Shown piece by piece: positions 35,301 to 40,273 of a stretch of 64,000 nucleotides of DNA (positions are counted from its first letter, which is position 1; the number at the start of each line of letters is the position of its first letter). The notes beneath the pieces are model-generated. The model worked only from the letters and a program-made list of their open reading frames with translations, did not search any database and had not been told where the DNA came from. The DNA lies in contig CP092874.1 in the NCBI GenBank assembly GCA_030710605.1, positions 72,010,555 through 72,074,554 of the forward strand, written 5' to 3'. Source of the DNA: Cordylochernes scorpioides. Taxonomy: Eukaryota > Arthropoda > Arachnida > Pseudoscorpiones > Chernetidae. A program made the translations under genes and the position numbers.

Positions 35301-37946
35301 CATGTAGTCTTCGATGTCTTCCTCCTCCAGGTTGAAAAGTGGTGCCTCTACGTAGCCGATATTTACTCTTACGGCTTTAGGTGCTGGACCGACATTGCAC
35401 TCCACCATGTGATGAGACAGGGGCGGGGATGTAAGGCTCAGTGGGTTTATTTGGTGCGGTGCTCTATCCTGATGGGCTCAATGCTGGGCTCATGGTCCGG
35501 TCCAGGAAGGTTGTTAAGTTCTCAGTCTTGTCAGCCGGTTGTAGGAGGGTTTTTAGCTGAGGTAAAATGTTAAAAACAATTACGTCACAGTGTATTCCGA
35601 TCAAAGAGCTAGAGATAACTGGCCAGTTATATTTAACATGTGCGAAAAAGGTGGCCGATGGTCAAATACAATTAATACTCTGTGATGCCGTTTCTCTCTC
35701 TGATAAATCGAAAAATTAACCCTTAACTGGACGGGTGGATTTTTCTTACGTAACTGGACGGGTTGGGTAGATTCAACCCACCTATGTAACTTTGTGAAAT
35801 AAGCGCTAAATAATGATTGAAATCAATATTCAAAAAAATATTTAATTAATAAATAGTTAATATACAGATTTTGACTTTTAAAAATTCTGAATATAATCTA
35901 TCTACAGTTTTCAAAAATTATAAAGAAATGTTATTGCAAACGCTTAGTTGACATACAGAGCAAAGGGTTTTTATTTTTTACTGCGCTTTTTGATGGACAT
36001 TTGTAGCACCTTTTTGGAGTATCAGATTGTTGTGGCATCGTAGATTCACTTGGTTTACTTGAACCATCATTCTTCTTGAATTGTTGTCTGTAATTCCAGT
36101 GGGAGAGAATTGAGATTATGTGTGGCCAGGTGCTCTTCAGTCAATGCTCTCCCAAGATCAACAATAAAATTACTCCTTTCTTTTTTACCTTTTTTATCAA
36201 TCTGATTACCGATTTTCTTTTTCTTTTTTCTTTTGGAACATAGGAGACTAAAGTGGTTGTTCCAGAGAAACCAAAAATAGAGGTTCCTGATTCTCTATTA
36301 GAGTCCGGTTGAAATTGTGGTGAATCTAAGGTTTGTTCTTTCTCATTGTTCCTAAATATGTATAAGGCCATGTTCTTTCAATTTATCAACTAATTCTACT
36401 GAAGTGAATCAATTGTCTGCTGGAATATTTCTTCCAAAGTGTGGTTGACTAATCTCTAAAACATATATTTTGGGTTGGCAGGGATAGTTCTCTCTGTTGA
36501 CTTGATTGATTATTCTACTTATCCAAAGAAAGAAGTGTTATTTTATAAAAAGGAAGCTAAAAATAGCGGAAGATAGAGACTCAAGTATGAGCCACGAGCT
36601 AACACTGACACGAAAAATTCTCACGCTTCTGGACGGGCTGGGCGGAATCCGCCCACACATGCAAATTTAACCCCTCTTCCAAAACTGAAATTTATAAACG
36701 ATGGATGGAAAATGTTTGTATCACTGTAAAATTAGAATACATGAAATCTGGTAGCTCTAGGTAAACGAAAAATATATATTTTTCTTATATTAAATTTATG
36801 CATGGGCAGAATCTACCCAACCCGTCCAGTTAAGGGTTAAATAAATAAATTTTTAAAAAAATAGTTTAAACGAAGTTTAATAATCACATTTTATAGGGGG
36901 GATTTGACTGGGTAACCGGTTCTGTCCTCCCAAGAGAACAACAGTCTTTGATTTCCAGACTTAAGTCTGGTCATCTACGGACAATGACTTTCCAGAATGA
37001 TTACGAAGTTTTCCCACTATTTACTAAGTGCAATTCTCAAACTGCAACCCCAAAACACATTATTGACTCATCCATAGATGACCTCTCCTGCCCAGAAGTC
37101 CTACCCCTTATCTACGTGGCGGGCGGGAGAGAAGCAGCACAAGTAAAGGACTGCTCTGTAAGATGAAGTACGGTGTCGTGAGCCCTGAGCTGCTACGGTA
37201 ACCGTGAACAGGGAACTCTGAAATGTGGCCGACTAACGGGGCAATGGCACCCCTCCCCATTCCATGGGGCAGCAAAATCAGTAGAGCTCATCAACGGATA
37301 AGTCAATACAGTCAATAATGTAGTGTAATATTTTTTAAAGTTAAATATCTCCAATCTTCTAATTTCAGTTCTCTAAAACATAGCTTTATGTTAAAATTTG
37401 TTCTGTGTGTATATTAAAAAATATATATTTATGAAAACAAAGATGTGAAATACTTACACCTACAATGTCTTGTGCCAATTGATCAGATTCAGGGAGGTCT
37501 GTGGTCTCATATACGTCTGGCTGATCAAATGCCTGGAATGCACATCATTATTTTAGAATCATTGAACCTTTTCTGTGTAGTTTATTATATACGTCTGGCT
37601 GATCAAATGCCTGGAATGCACATCATTATTTTAGAATCATTGAACCTTTTCTGTGTAGTTTATTATTTTAGTCATACAACAATCCATCAACAATTACGAA
37701 TATTAAGGAGAAAAAAAAAACTTAAATAAAAAATGCCTACAATAAGTTTTAAAAACTATTTTTAATTATCCATGATTTTATGAATTCCACTTGAGTTTTG
37801 TTATAAGCTATCAAAGTTATTCGTTTCGAGTGTACAAAATTTGATTGCAATATTATTTTGACGCCTACCAAAACATTTTTTTAATAACATACTAAGGGTT
37901 TTATACTTACTATCCCGGGAAGATCTGCATATTTAGGATTGGCCAT
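14244..37946 (-). CDS. DCTN2: dynactin subunit 2 (dynamitin), complete 11-exon gene
   Basis: Dynamitin is the shoulder subunit of dynactin, the cofactor that links cytoplasmic dynein to cargo and microtubules. Joining 37946-37911, 37532-37458, 33822-33732, 29447-29380, 26846-26751, 26371-26217, 21553-21403, 21351-21286, 17613-17367, 14475-14384 and 14327-14244 gives 1161 bases, 386 residues. The vertebrate protein is about 400 residues. Family landmarks in order are MANPKYADLPGI, PDVYETTDLPE, EAYERFKDQ, DFTDSIASKRKTGYE, EQKYKRLEAEL, VSELYDLAKR, QFSKALTHLDTSQQQ and SNLEKRLAALK. All introns are GT-AG and phases match. Much of the C-terminal half is predicted coiled coil. The exon 6 acceptor is the least certain. 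The 5' UTR and promoter were not located. Confidence 0.95.
14384..14475 (-). CDS. DCTN2: DCTN2 coding exon 10
   Basis: Ninety-two bases encoding ALQFSKALTHLDTSQQQMSA and SLQRSEKLLNE. The LTHLDTxQQ motif is diagnostic. The acceptor is AATGTGCAG and the donor GTAAGC. Confidence 0.94.
14553..14948 (+). mobile_element. SINE-B copy
   Basis: Sense copy in DCTN2 intron 9, from AACTCTGCCTTTGCCGGTCC to the TAAGAAAGAAGAAG tail. It keeps the longer tail version, with GTCTCAAGCTTTATAAGCTT before AATATGATTAAGTGG. Confidence 0.88.
15013..15322 (-). mobile_element. SINE-A copy
   Basis: Antisense tRNA-derived SINE with the family body and a box-B region reading GGGTTCGATTCCCACC on the minus strand. Confidence 0.85.
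15540..16035 (-). mobile_element. SINE-C, third short family with LINE-1 tail
   Basis: On the minus strand a structured head (CCCTCGGCAGAGCTGACAGG, then ACCCGTCCCCGAG) is followed by about 400 bases without coding sense. It ends with GAATTTGTGTAATCTTTACA, GAGGGGATAAGAAACAACAA. That tail equals the 3' end of the LINE here called LINE-1 (18360-18420, 25375-25418). Only one copy was seen in this window, so the 5' boundary is approximate. Confidence 0.55.
16495..16790 (+). mobile_element. LINE-1 3' end fragment
   Basis: Diverged copy of the LINE C-terminus. The translated family line TYPTCPKCSLAPAAPEH is still readable, with frameshifts, and it ends with the LIIKQLEEHELMEFV stop and the ATCTTTACACAAGGGGATAA tail. 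It is 5' truncated. Confidence 0.75.
16791..17345 (+). mobile_element. LINE-1 RNase H fragment split by a foldback
   Basis: The part at 16791-16903 encodes ITDSRSAIQHLSHTGELRDK, a LINE RNase H segment. It resumes at 17263-17345 with LSKTSKIHLQWI. The break is filled by the foldback at 16904-17262, flanked on both sides by ATAATTGGTTAT. Confidence 0.75.
16904..17262. repeat. foldback repeat with about 150-base arms and 12-base target duplication
   Basis: Long inverted repeat. GAAATAACGATTATTTCTAA near 16993 pairs with its complement near 17184, and AAATAAAAGTGTCCAGGGA near 17066 pairs near 17103. ATAATTGGTTAT occurs at both borders (about 16892-16903 and 17263-17274 region), so it inserted into an older LINE. 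A related copy lies at 27940-28265. Confidence 0.75.
17367..17613 (-). CDS. DCTN2: DCTN2 coding exon 9
   Basis: The largest exon, 247 bases. It contains DPSNLEQLEGRLGALQQRLA and GRVSELYDLAKRADTLG, ending LHVQ plus one base. The acceptor is GTGACAG and the donor GTAGGT. A LINE RNase H fragment abuts its 3' side within about 20 bases. Confidence 0.94.
17787..17882 (+). mobile_element. SINE-B head fragment joined to LINE-1
   Basis: The first about 96 bases of SINE-B (AACTCTGCCTTTGCTGGTCC through CTCAGCTGGCCTGGCT) run directly into the LINE-1 RNase H sequence at 17883. It may be a chimera made during reverse transcription or an insertion border. Confidence 0.6.
17883..18420 (+). mobile_element. 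LINE-1 3' end with RNase H domain
   Basis: Encodes, with frameshifts, KTSKIHLQWTPSHVGNEAAD then ALAKKGTKEPL, the WxPSHxGxxxNxxAD RNase H signature of I/Jockey-type LINEs. Then come FRTGHLKPLKIENNNKIYPT, PEHILACIRCTKQDLWERPL, a stop and a (CAA)n tail. It is a 5'-truncated non-LTR retrotransposon, coding strand plus, antisense to DCTN2. Confidence 0.85.
18428..18722 (+). mobile_element. SINE-A, sense copy
   Basis: The clearest sense copy. The tRNA-like head GGGGTCGGTGTAAGGATGGT starts at about 18428, box B is GGGTTTGATTCCCGC, the body follows, and the tail ends ACGTGTACTAGGGATAAGCC plus A-run. RNA polymerase III transcription is inferred from the head. Confidence 0.88.
18925..19925 (-). pseudogene. 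LINE reverse-transcriptase relic interrupted by SINE-A
   Basis: On the minus strand the part above 19695 carries DWGISFKMMKRIVYTLVFPL then FTYG, the RT C-terminal LVFPVxxYGCE region. The part below 19390 continues with a LRKEERxRIETFEMWTWRKL-like segment in mixed frames, then NPKYANKD. Together they match the RT/connection region of an RTE- or Jockey-like LINE. TCCAT occurs at both edges of the intervening SINE. Many frameshifts mean it is dead. Confidence 0.6.
19390..19694 (-). mobile_element. SINE-A copy inserted in a LINE relic
   Basis: Antisense copy with all family landmarks. The neighbouring ACATCCAT/CATCCATAAG suggests a short target duplication. Confidence 0.85.
19940..20370 (-). pseudogene. 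LINE-2 3' end (RNase H to tail)
   Basis: Minus-strand frame 20172-19969 encodes IFRLKSGHLQTMTFQNGCKV, FPLCTKCQPATPKHIIDCID and NSLKLYKLETLI, the Cys/His-containing C-terminus of a LINE related to but distinct from LINE-1. Upstream AKAGALGLPEARESTTQLDE is the post-RNase H linker. Its end AATATGATTGAGTGGATATA and AAGAAAGAAGA tail is shared with SINE-B. Confidence 0.75.
20371..20418 (-). mobile_element. LINE-1 tail remnant
   Basis: About 48 bases, the reverse complement of AATTTGTGTAATCTTTACAC and AAGGGGATAAGAAACAACAA, directly before the LINE-2 fragment. Confidence 0.6.
20552..20826. repeat. Penelope-type foldback, copy 2
   Basis: Arms AAACACAAGGTAATAAGACC at both ends in opposite orientation. 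The centre keeps the ATCTTCAGACAAAAGTGCTT strand and the opposite GTCTAAAGATGGTAACAACG strand with GAAACGTCACCCA. The hammerhead core is damaged on both strands (CUAAAGA, and a deletion in the stem). Confidence 0.75.
20948..21261 (+). mobile_element. SINE-B copy, tail-shortened
   Basis: Sense copy with head AACTCCGCCTTTGCCGGTCC. Its tail is internally deleted so ATGATGGTTTTGAGATAAGA follows directly. Confidence 0.85.
21286..21351 (-). CDS. DCTN2: DCTN2 coding exon 8
   Basis: Twenty-two codons, VVHLEERIKKLETILGHDSN then KL, phase 0 on both sides, acceptor CTATCGCAG and donor GTCAGT. It matches the family VAELEKRLTELE segment. Confidence 0.92.
21403..21553 (-). CDS. DCTN2: DCTN2 coding exon 7
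   Basis: 151 bases with ALLSQIENVKENLSNLN and the conserved SYELYLKPQ segment. The acceptor is ACTGACCAG and the donor GTAGGT. A 51-base intron separates it from exon 8. Confidence 0.93.
21554..21992. other. intron 6 sequence without recognised element
   Basis: AT-rich intron sequence next to exon 7, ending in a short (AT)n run before SINE-A. Fragments such as GGACAAGTCCAGATTGCCAT may be LINE relics but were not assigned. Confidence 0.5.
21993..22308 (-). mobile_element. SINE-A copy
   Basis: Antisense copy. A run of C at about 22297-22308 follows the head end. Confidence 0.85.
22318..22710. repeat. cluster of three Penelope-type foldbacks
   Basis: 22318-22375 and 22643-22710 are short cores (AAGGTAATAAGACCAAATCC facing its complement). 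22376-22620 is the second subfamily (AATAAGACCTAATCCAAATA). Its left half, read on the minus strand, contains GTCTGATGATGGTAAAAATG followed by ATCTTACCGAAATATGTC, which keeps CUGAUGA, a closed stem and GAAA of a hammerhead. Its right half is mutated. Confidence 0.7.
22715..23134 (-). mobile_element. non-autonomous Helitron, copy 3 (full length)
   Basis: On the minus strand it begins TCCTATATACAGTCACGAGC after A and ends with the GC hairpin and CTAA before T, giving textbook Helitron ends without target duplication. It sits inside the AATCTATAATCCAAATTGTG end of a Penelope-type repeat, splitting it at AT. The 33-base internal inverted repeat is present. Confidence 0.82.
23369..23695 (+). mobile_element. 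SINE-B copy
   Basis: Sense copy from AACTCCGCCTTTGCCGGACC to the AAGAAAGAAGAAGA tail. Confidence 0.85.
23696..24197. other. intron 6 sequence, no element recognised
   Basis: AT-rich DNA with short open frames only. The phrase AAGTGAAATGTGACCAATGC suggests an old LINE or PLE coding relic, but no motif is firm. Confidence 0.4.
24198..24302 (-). mobile_element. SINE-A tail fragment
   Basis: Only the tail-proximal 105 bases remain (CTAGTACACGTGGTACAGGC through CACATGTCTACATGTG). Confidence 0.75.
24440..24775 (+). repeat. Penelope-type terminal repeat, single orientation
   Basis: Contains GCTATCTTGTTTACATACTT, the unit also present in the foldback at 20680. Then come TCAGTACTTTTGTCTGAAGA, a decayed hammerhead stem, AACGTCACACACTATTTATT and the TAATCTATAATCCAAATTGT end. 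It is one arm only, so not a foldback. Confidence 0.6.
24972..25418 (+). mobile_element. LINE-1 3' end fragment
   Basis: A long readable C-terminus (KNKLTFKEIETVAKTKLNKN through PAAPEHILACIRCTKQDLWE) with stop, ATCTTTACACAAGGGGATAA and a (CAA)n tail. The frame is intact for about 130 codons, so this is a younger copy than the one at 16495. It is 5' truncated. Confidence 0.85.
25440..25625 (+). repeat. possible Penelope-like 3' terminus
   Basis: The phrase GCTCGAAAGCTTGAAAATTC followed by AAAGAAACTTTTTACCTG resembles 3' ends of Penelope/DIRS-like elements. There is no partner arm and no coding support. Confidence 0.35.
25900..26066 (+). mobile_element. possible LINE 3' UTR remnant
   Basis: A T/C-rich stretch ends GTCCTAATAAAGCTGCGGTT plus GTTGTTG, a poly(A) signal followed by a short (GTT) tail, as in several arthropod LINEs. 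No ORF remains. Confidence 0.4.
26217..26371 (-). CDS. DCTN2: DCTN2 coding exon 6
   Basis: 155 bases encoding EAAEKADVNETTATLQQQAK and then HLQEKLVGLNLETVL. The donor is GTAAGT. The acceptor GGTGTGCAG has a weak pyrimidine tract. An in-phase AAG at 26387-26389 would add five residues. Confidence 0.8.
26430..26744 (-). mobile_element. DCTN2: SINE-A copy filling DCTN2 intron 5
   Basis: A full-length antisense-coordinate copy, so in the same orientation as DCTN2. It makes up about 315 of the 379 bases of intron 5. Without it the intron would be about 60 bases, like introns 7 and 10. Confidence 0.85.
26751..26846 (-). CDS. DCTN2: DCTN2 coding exon 5
   Basis: Thirty-two codons with EQKYKRLEAELGDLVQELSN, the family's QKYxRL coiled-coil start. 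The acceptor was taken at GTGTTCAG because the resulting length fits the family. A later CAG four codons in is an alternative. Confidence 0.88.
26847..27454. other. intron 4 sequence, no element recognised
   Basis: AT-rich DNA with short imperfect repeats (for example CAGATGGACACATTCACAAC, GTTGGACACACTCATATTCC) near 26865-26920. No coding signal. Confidence 0.45.
27455..27753 (-). mobile_element. SINE-A copy
   Basis: Antisense copy with family tail TATCCCTAGTACACG and box B reading GGGTTTAATTCCCGC on the minus strand. Confidence 0.85.
27940..28265. repeat. foldback repeat, second copy of the 16904 family
   Basis: Arms match the foldback at 16904-17262 (AAATTTATTTTAAGGAGAAA, CTTCACAATTCATCCTTTCA and complements). 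The central spacer is shorter, around GACACTTTTATTTTATCC. Confidence 0.7.
28266..28887. other. intron 4 sequence with a possible coding relic
   Basis: Minus-strand frame 28716-28534 reads ITNHVNFGEFLAKIRATDDP then SCFCGKENQNSIHLLIECLS, a C-x-C-x8-H-x4-C pattern like LINE C-termini. It is short, isolated and truncated, so only a relic of another LINE is proposed. Confidence 0.4.
28888..29196 (-). mobile_element. SINE-A copy next to a 5S rRNA copy
   Basis: Full antisense-coordinate copy. Its tRNA-like head ends about 15 bases from the 5S-like sequence. Confidence 0.85.
29211..29330 (-). rRNA. 5S rRNA gene copy, probably a pseudogene
   Basis: Minus-strand reading gives a full-length 5S rRNA: CCTACGGCCATACCACGTTG, GATCACCGAAGTTAAGCAAT, CAGTACTTGGGAGGGTGACC and TGTAGCTGTAGGC. 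Length is about 120 bases and the ends pair as helix I. Several positions that are usually CG read TG or CA (for example CAGTTCTCATCC and AATGTCGATCC), as expected for CpG decay. It sits inside DCTN2 intron 4 on the gene's own strand, as a single copy and not in a tandem array. Its internal promoter region is recognisable, but activity is doubtful. Confidence 0.85.
29380..29447 (-). CDS. DCTN2: DCTN2 coding exon 4
   Basis: Sixty-eight bases encoding DFTDSIASKRKTGYEF and AKDYET, with acceptor CTGTTTCAG and donor GTAAGT. It lies about 50 bases from the 5S rRNA-like copy. Confidence 0.93.
29575..29945 (-). mobile_element. SINE-B copy
   Basis: Full antisense-coordinate copy from CTTATCTCCACTCAATCGTA to GGGACCGGCAAAGGCGGAGT. 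Confidence 0.87.
30282..30700 (-). pseudogene. LINE-3 3' end (RNase H tail)
   Basis: The minus-strand frame encodes LAKEGAAGHPDAVNSETYLS, LARWKSGHLRPLVYKEGAKS, FPMCTRCKTEEATPQHIID and LLYEHDLQDLV. This is the same C-terminal architecture as LINE-1 and LINE-2 but a third family. The 100-codon core is open; flanks are out of frame. The N-terminal ADRLAKEG is the end of the RNase H domain. Confidence 0.75.
30850..31012. repeat. Penelope-type foldback with intact hammerhead core, copy 4
   Basis: Arms ACACAAGGTAATAAGACCAA. The plus-strand centre reads GGTCTGAAGATGGTAACAAC, GCTGTTACCGAAATGTCACA: CUGAAGA, a seven-base-pair stem (GGTAACA/TGTTACC), GAAA and a UH site. Confidence 0.75.
31262..31790 (-). 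mobile_element. SINE-B copy split by a foldback
   Basis: Antisense-coordinate copy interrupted at its AGCACTACTGAG site by the insertion at 31391-31546. GCACTACTGAG is repeated at both borders, consistent with an 11-base target duplication. Confidence 0.85.
31391..31546. repeat. foldback inserted in SINE-B
   Basis: Arms GATAAAGAGAGAAAAAAATC AAAGATAAGGAGG (left) and complement (right), about 55 bases each, around ACAATCAAGCTTTCGGGCAT. No coding sequence. Confidence 0.75.
31862..31996 (+). mobile_element. LINE-1 tail fragment
   Basis: Last about 135 bases of LINE-1, starting within GGCTTGCATTAGATGCACTA and ending with stop, ATCTTTACACAATGGGATAA and (CAA)n. Confidence 0.8.
32003..32225. repeat. 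Penelope-type foldback, subfamily B, two hammerhead cores
   Basis: Arms AAGAAAATAAGACCTAATCC. The minus-strand reading of the left half has CTGATGATGGTAAAACAATG, CTGTTGCCGAAACGTC. The plus-strand right half has CTGATGATGGTAACAATGAT, GTTGCTGAAATGTC. Both keep CUGAUGA, a stem and GAAA. Confidence 0.75.
32226..32644. other. intron 3 sequence, no element recognised
   Basis: Unique-looking AT-rich sequence. A 62-codon frame at 32483 overlaps the neighbouring repeat and has no homology. Confidence 0.45.
32645..33045. repeat. two adjacent Penelope-type foldbacks
   Basis: 32645-32875 (subfamily B) is a nearly perfect palindrome. Both strands contain CTGATGATGGTGACAATG then TTGTTGCCGAAAC, so both carry a complete hammerhead core with AUC or GUC at the cleavage site. 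32876-33045 (subfamily A) has one intact-looking minus-strand core (CTGAAGATGGTAACAATG) and a plus-strand core with the first C mutated. Confidence 0.78.
33331..33700 (+). mobile_element. SINE-B copy next to exon 3
   Basis: Full sense copy from AACTCCGCCTTTGCCGGTCC to the AAGAAAGAAGAAGA tail, ending about 30 bases from DCTN2 exon 3. Confidence 0.88.
33732..33822 (-). CDS. DCTN2: DCTN2 coding exon 3
   Basis: Ninety-one bases encoding DHSDSIEKITLAPSEAYERF and KDQSLINKDI, ending one base into a codon that exon 4 completes as Asp. The acceptor is GTGTGTGCTGCAG and the donor GTAAAT. Confidence 0.93.
33990..35408 (-). pseudogene. internally deleted Gypsy relic (gag joined to RNase H-integrase)
   Basis: The minus-strand frame 35408-34887 is Gag-like (FNLEEEDIEDYMEEFKTWLV, GDWMKALVRQLPLAHKFI). 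It overlaps the frame 34983-34120 carrying RNase H (NTAVLECLAIVWPLHKLRPY, VVTDHSALTWLA), an H2C2 finger (HMGVAKTIHPIKQRFYW, CRTCQAF) and the start of the integrase core (VGVDFQGPF). The core continues in another frame as ILMIVDHFSKYTLAIPL at about 34040-34110. Protease and RT are absent, so a large deletion joins gag to RNase H. No LTRs were recognised. It is a different lineage from the 6375 Gypsy. Confidence 0.8.
35409..35715. other. intron 2 sequence next to the Gypsy relic
   Basis: GC-richer first half may be the 5' leader of the relic Gypsy. There is nothing codable. Ends at the TTAA of piggyBac. Confidence 0.4.
35720..36836 (-). mobile_element. piggyBac deletion derivative with transposase C-terminal relic
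   Basis: TTAA at 35716-35719 and 36837-36840 flanks inverted ends CCCTTAACTGGACGGGT. The minus-strand relic includes FGRNIPADN and FTSVELVDKLKEHG, then TTTLVSYVPKEKRKRKSV, and a C-terminal RCYKCPSKS/LLCMS cysteine-rich end. All are landmarks of piggyBac transposase. The N-terminal domain and most of the DDD core are missing, so this copy is non-autonomous. Copies of GGACGGGTTGGGTAG-like sequence lie inside each end. Confidence 0.88.
36905..37325. pseudogene. two LINE-2 fragments around a GC-rich insert
   Basis: 36905-37085 (plus) encodes ISRLKSGHLRTMTFQND and then KHIIDSSIDDLS of LINE-2. 37283-37322 is the same region in minus orientation. Between them about 200 GC-rich bases (AACAGGGAACTCTGAAATGT, GGGGCAATGGCACCCCTCCC) match no other part of the window. 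Confidence 0.6.
37458..37532 (-). CDS. DCTN2: DCTN2 coding exon 2
   Basis: Twenty-five codons containing QPDVYETTDLPESDQ, ended by a GTAAGT donor. Its acceptor and first 24 bases are duplicated 78 bases upstream (see the repeat at 37509-37664). Confidence 0.93.
37509..37664. repeat. DCTN2: 78-bp tandem duplication over the DCTN2 exon 2 acceptor
   Basis: Bases 37509-37586 are repeated at 37587-37664 with no difference seen. The unit holds the last bases of intron 1, the acceptor and the first 24 bases of exon 2, so there are two identical acceptors. Use of the distal one would add 78 bases with an in-frame TAA. Confidence 0.93.
37911..37946 (-). CDS. DCTN2: DCTN2 coding exon 1
   Basis: Twelve codons, MANPKYADLPGI, with the start ATG at 37946 and a strong donor GTAAGT immediately after. 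This is the invariant N-terminal dynamitin motif, so the start is well supported. Confidence 0.95.
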
Positions 37947-39887
37947 TACTAATTTCAAATTTATATATATTCAAGTTAGTAATTAAAATATATATATATA
38001 TGACTAACCCAAATCTTACAACCAAACCTTTAACACTTATTATTGAAAACAAAACACGGTGTTACAAGATTTTTTTTATTTATTATTATTATTATTTTTT
38101 AATTCAAAGGCAATATTTTAATTATACTTTAGGATTGAAGTTGAAATAAAAATGATATATTTGAATGGTTTAATTAGTTAACGATTTTTATGGCTTAATA
38201 TTGCTTGAAATACGCGTTTTTTTTATTTTTCCTTGTTATAATGTCAATTTATTCATTTGAACCTACTTGAAGATTGAGAATGTTCAGACTCAAAGCTATG
38301 TATTTTATAGACACTTTATTGTCCACGATTGGTACAAATTTACAACTAGATCCCAACCCATTGCACGTGCATGCAAAAAAACTTGCAACATTAATTTTTA
38401 ACCTAAAAATTAGTCAATGTAATAAAAATTTATCTATTTTTATGCCCCACTGAAGTTTATCATTCCAAAAAAAAAAAAAAAAAAAAAGACCAAGCCTATA
38501 TCTTTATAATACAAAATTTGAAAACTTTTAGCTTTATGATTTATAAATACAACATGAAATAAAATTTGCTTATTTAGGGCTTAAATAAAATGGCAAAATA
38601 ACGAAAGAAATTTTGCTGGTAGGATATTAACTATAAGAAAGGAAAAGGTCACCTTTCCTGTCAACATAGACATTAAAAATAATCGCCATCTATTTGTATC
38701 AACAATCTAGAAGAAACAATTACATTTTATTCATCTTCATAATTTAATTTTATTGTTTTAAAACGGTACAGATTGAATCTATATATTCAGAAGATTCTTT
38801 TGGGTGCCCAGGACATTTTAATTCTCCCAGAAATTTTTGCCCAGAAGTTGTCTTGACTTGAGGGTGCTTTCATGTAACTTTTATAACTGATTCTTGTGGA
38901 GTTGTATTGTATATAAATTATGTATAAGATGAATATCTTTGGCCTGGCTATATCTACATTCAGTCAGTATAAATGTCATGAAGCTGTTAGGACACCTCGT
39001 GACCATAATATGCCAAAATAACCCAGAACCCCACCGAACCTAACCATATCCCACCTTTGTCCATCTAAGCTACAAACCTCTGGTGATTGCGAAGTGTCGA
39101 GATGGAGCCTGAAGCCGCCTTTAGCCTTGGCAGCACCGAGCCAGAGACTGAGATTCCCTTACTGTGGTTAAGTCGCCTGACCTGTGGTGGATGACCTGGC
39201 TTTACCAAGCTAGTCTGAGATGGACTCAGACACCCCTTCCTGGTGGTCGAGTCACATGTCCCATGGTGGCCGACTTGAACTCAAGCCAGAGTCCAAGATG
39301 GACTCAGACGCCCCTTCCCTGTAGTCAAGCCACGCACCTATAGTGCTTTACTCCACCAGTACAAAGGCAGTCTCCAGCATGCCTATGGGCAAGCCACAGG
39401 CTTTAGGTGAAGGTTCTTCAGACAGAACACCAGCTCCACCACGAGCCCTGAACCTTTCCCAAGATGCCCAGATCCAACAATTATAATTATATTTTAAAAA
39501 TTATTTTTTAATTCAATATTTTCGTATTTTTATTTATTTTTTGTGAATATTTATTTAATAATTTTTATATTTAATTATTTTTTATGATACCTTTTTTATT
39601 TTTATTTTCTTAGAGAGAAGAGTGATGATAGCCTTGGGGGGTGAGTCCAGCAACACTGGGGCAAGGAAGCGGGATATTTACATTTTTTTTTAGCTTGATT
39701 TTTTTTCCTGGGAAGCTGAGGACTGGGAGTTGCTGAAAGCGCAGGCCGCTGGCCTGGCTGGCTGTGGCCTTGCCGTCCTTTTTCGAATCCTGGACTTGTG
39801 TGACTGGATGTCGAGGTAGGTGGGGATAATCTGGGGACTTTGGCATACTAGGCCTTTTTTTCTTTTTTTTAAGTTTATATTTATATA
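37947..39887. other. DCTN2 upstream region with degenerate tandem repeat
   Basis: AT-rich to about 38900, with a poly(A) run at about 38466. GC-richer 38990-39480 contains about three degenerate copies of a ~90-base unit marked by GATGGACTCAGACACCCC TT. 39600-39850 is another GC-richer patch. The DCTN2 promoter must lie here or further upstream, but no start site can be supported. Confidence 0.45.
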
Positions 39888-40273
39888 TGTTGTAATATAT
39901 TCCAATATATATCTATGTCTCCATGTATTGTATAGTTATAATGTAATTGCCAAAGTGACAAATAAAATTTCGAGTGAGTGACAGTCGACGCCAGTAGGAG
40001 GAAAGAGGTCCGAAAAACAAGTCGGGTTCCTAGGTGTGCCCTTTCTTACTCAAACAGATTAGACCGTTTTGAGACACGATTGACAGATCTCTCCCCGACC
40101 GGCGTCGGCTACACTGGCTCTCTCGCCATCTCTATGGTGCCATCCAACATGTCTCGTCCTTTTGTGTAATCCCAATCACGCCTGAAACCACTCTAATCAT
40201 TGTGGCCACCACGACTGCAACCAACATGTCACACTGCATTCATCCAACAAGATACAACAACTACATTACTACA
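39888..40273 (+). repeat. 5' LTR of the 39888 element
   Basis: 386 bases, TG...CA ends. Contains AATAAAATTTCGAGTGAGTG, a possible poly(A) signal in the R region. Confidence 0.9.
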
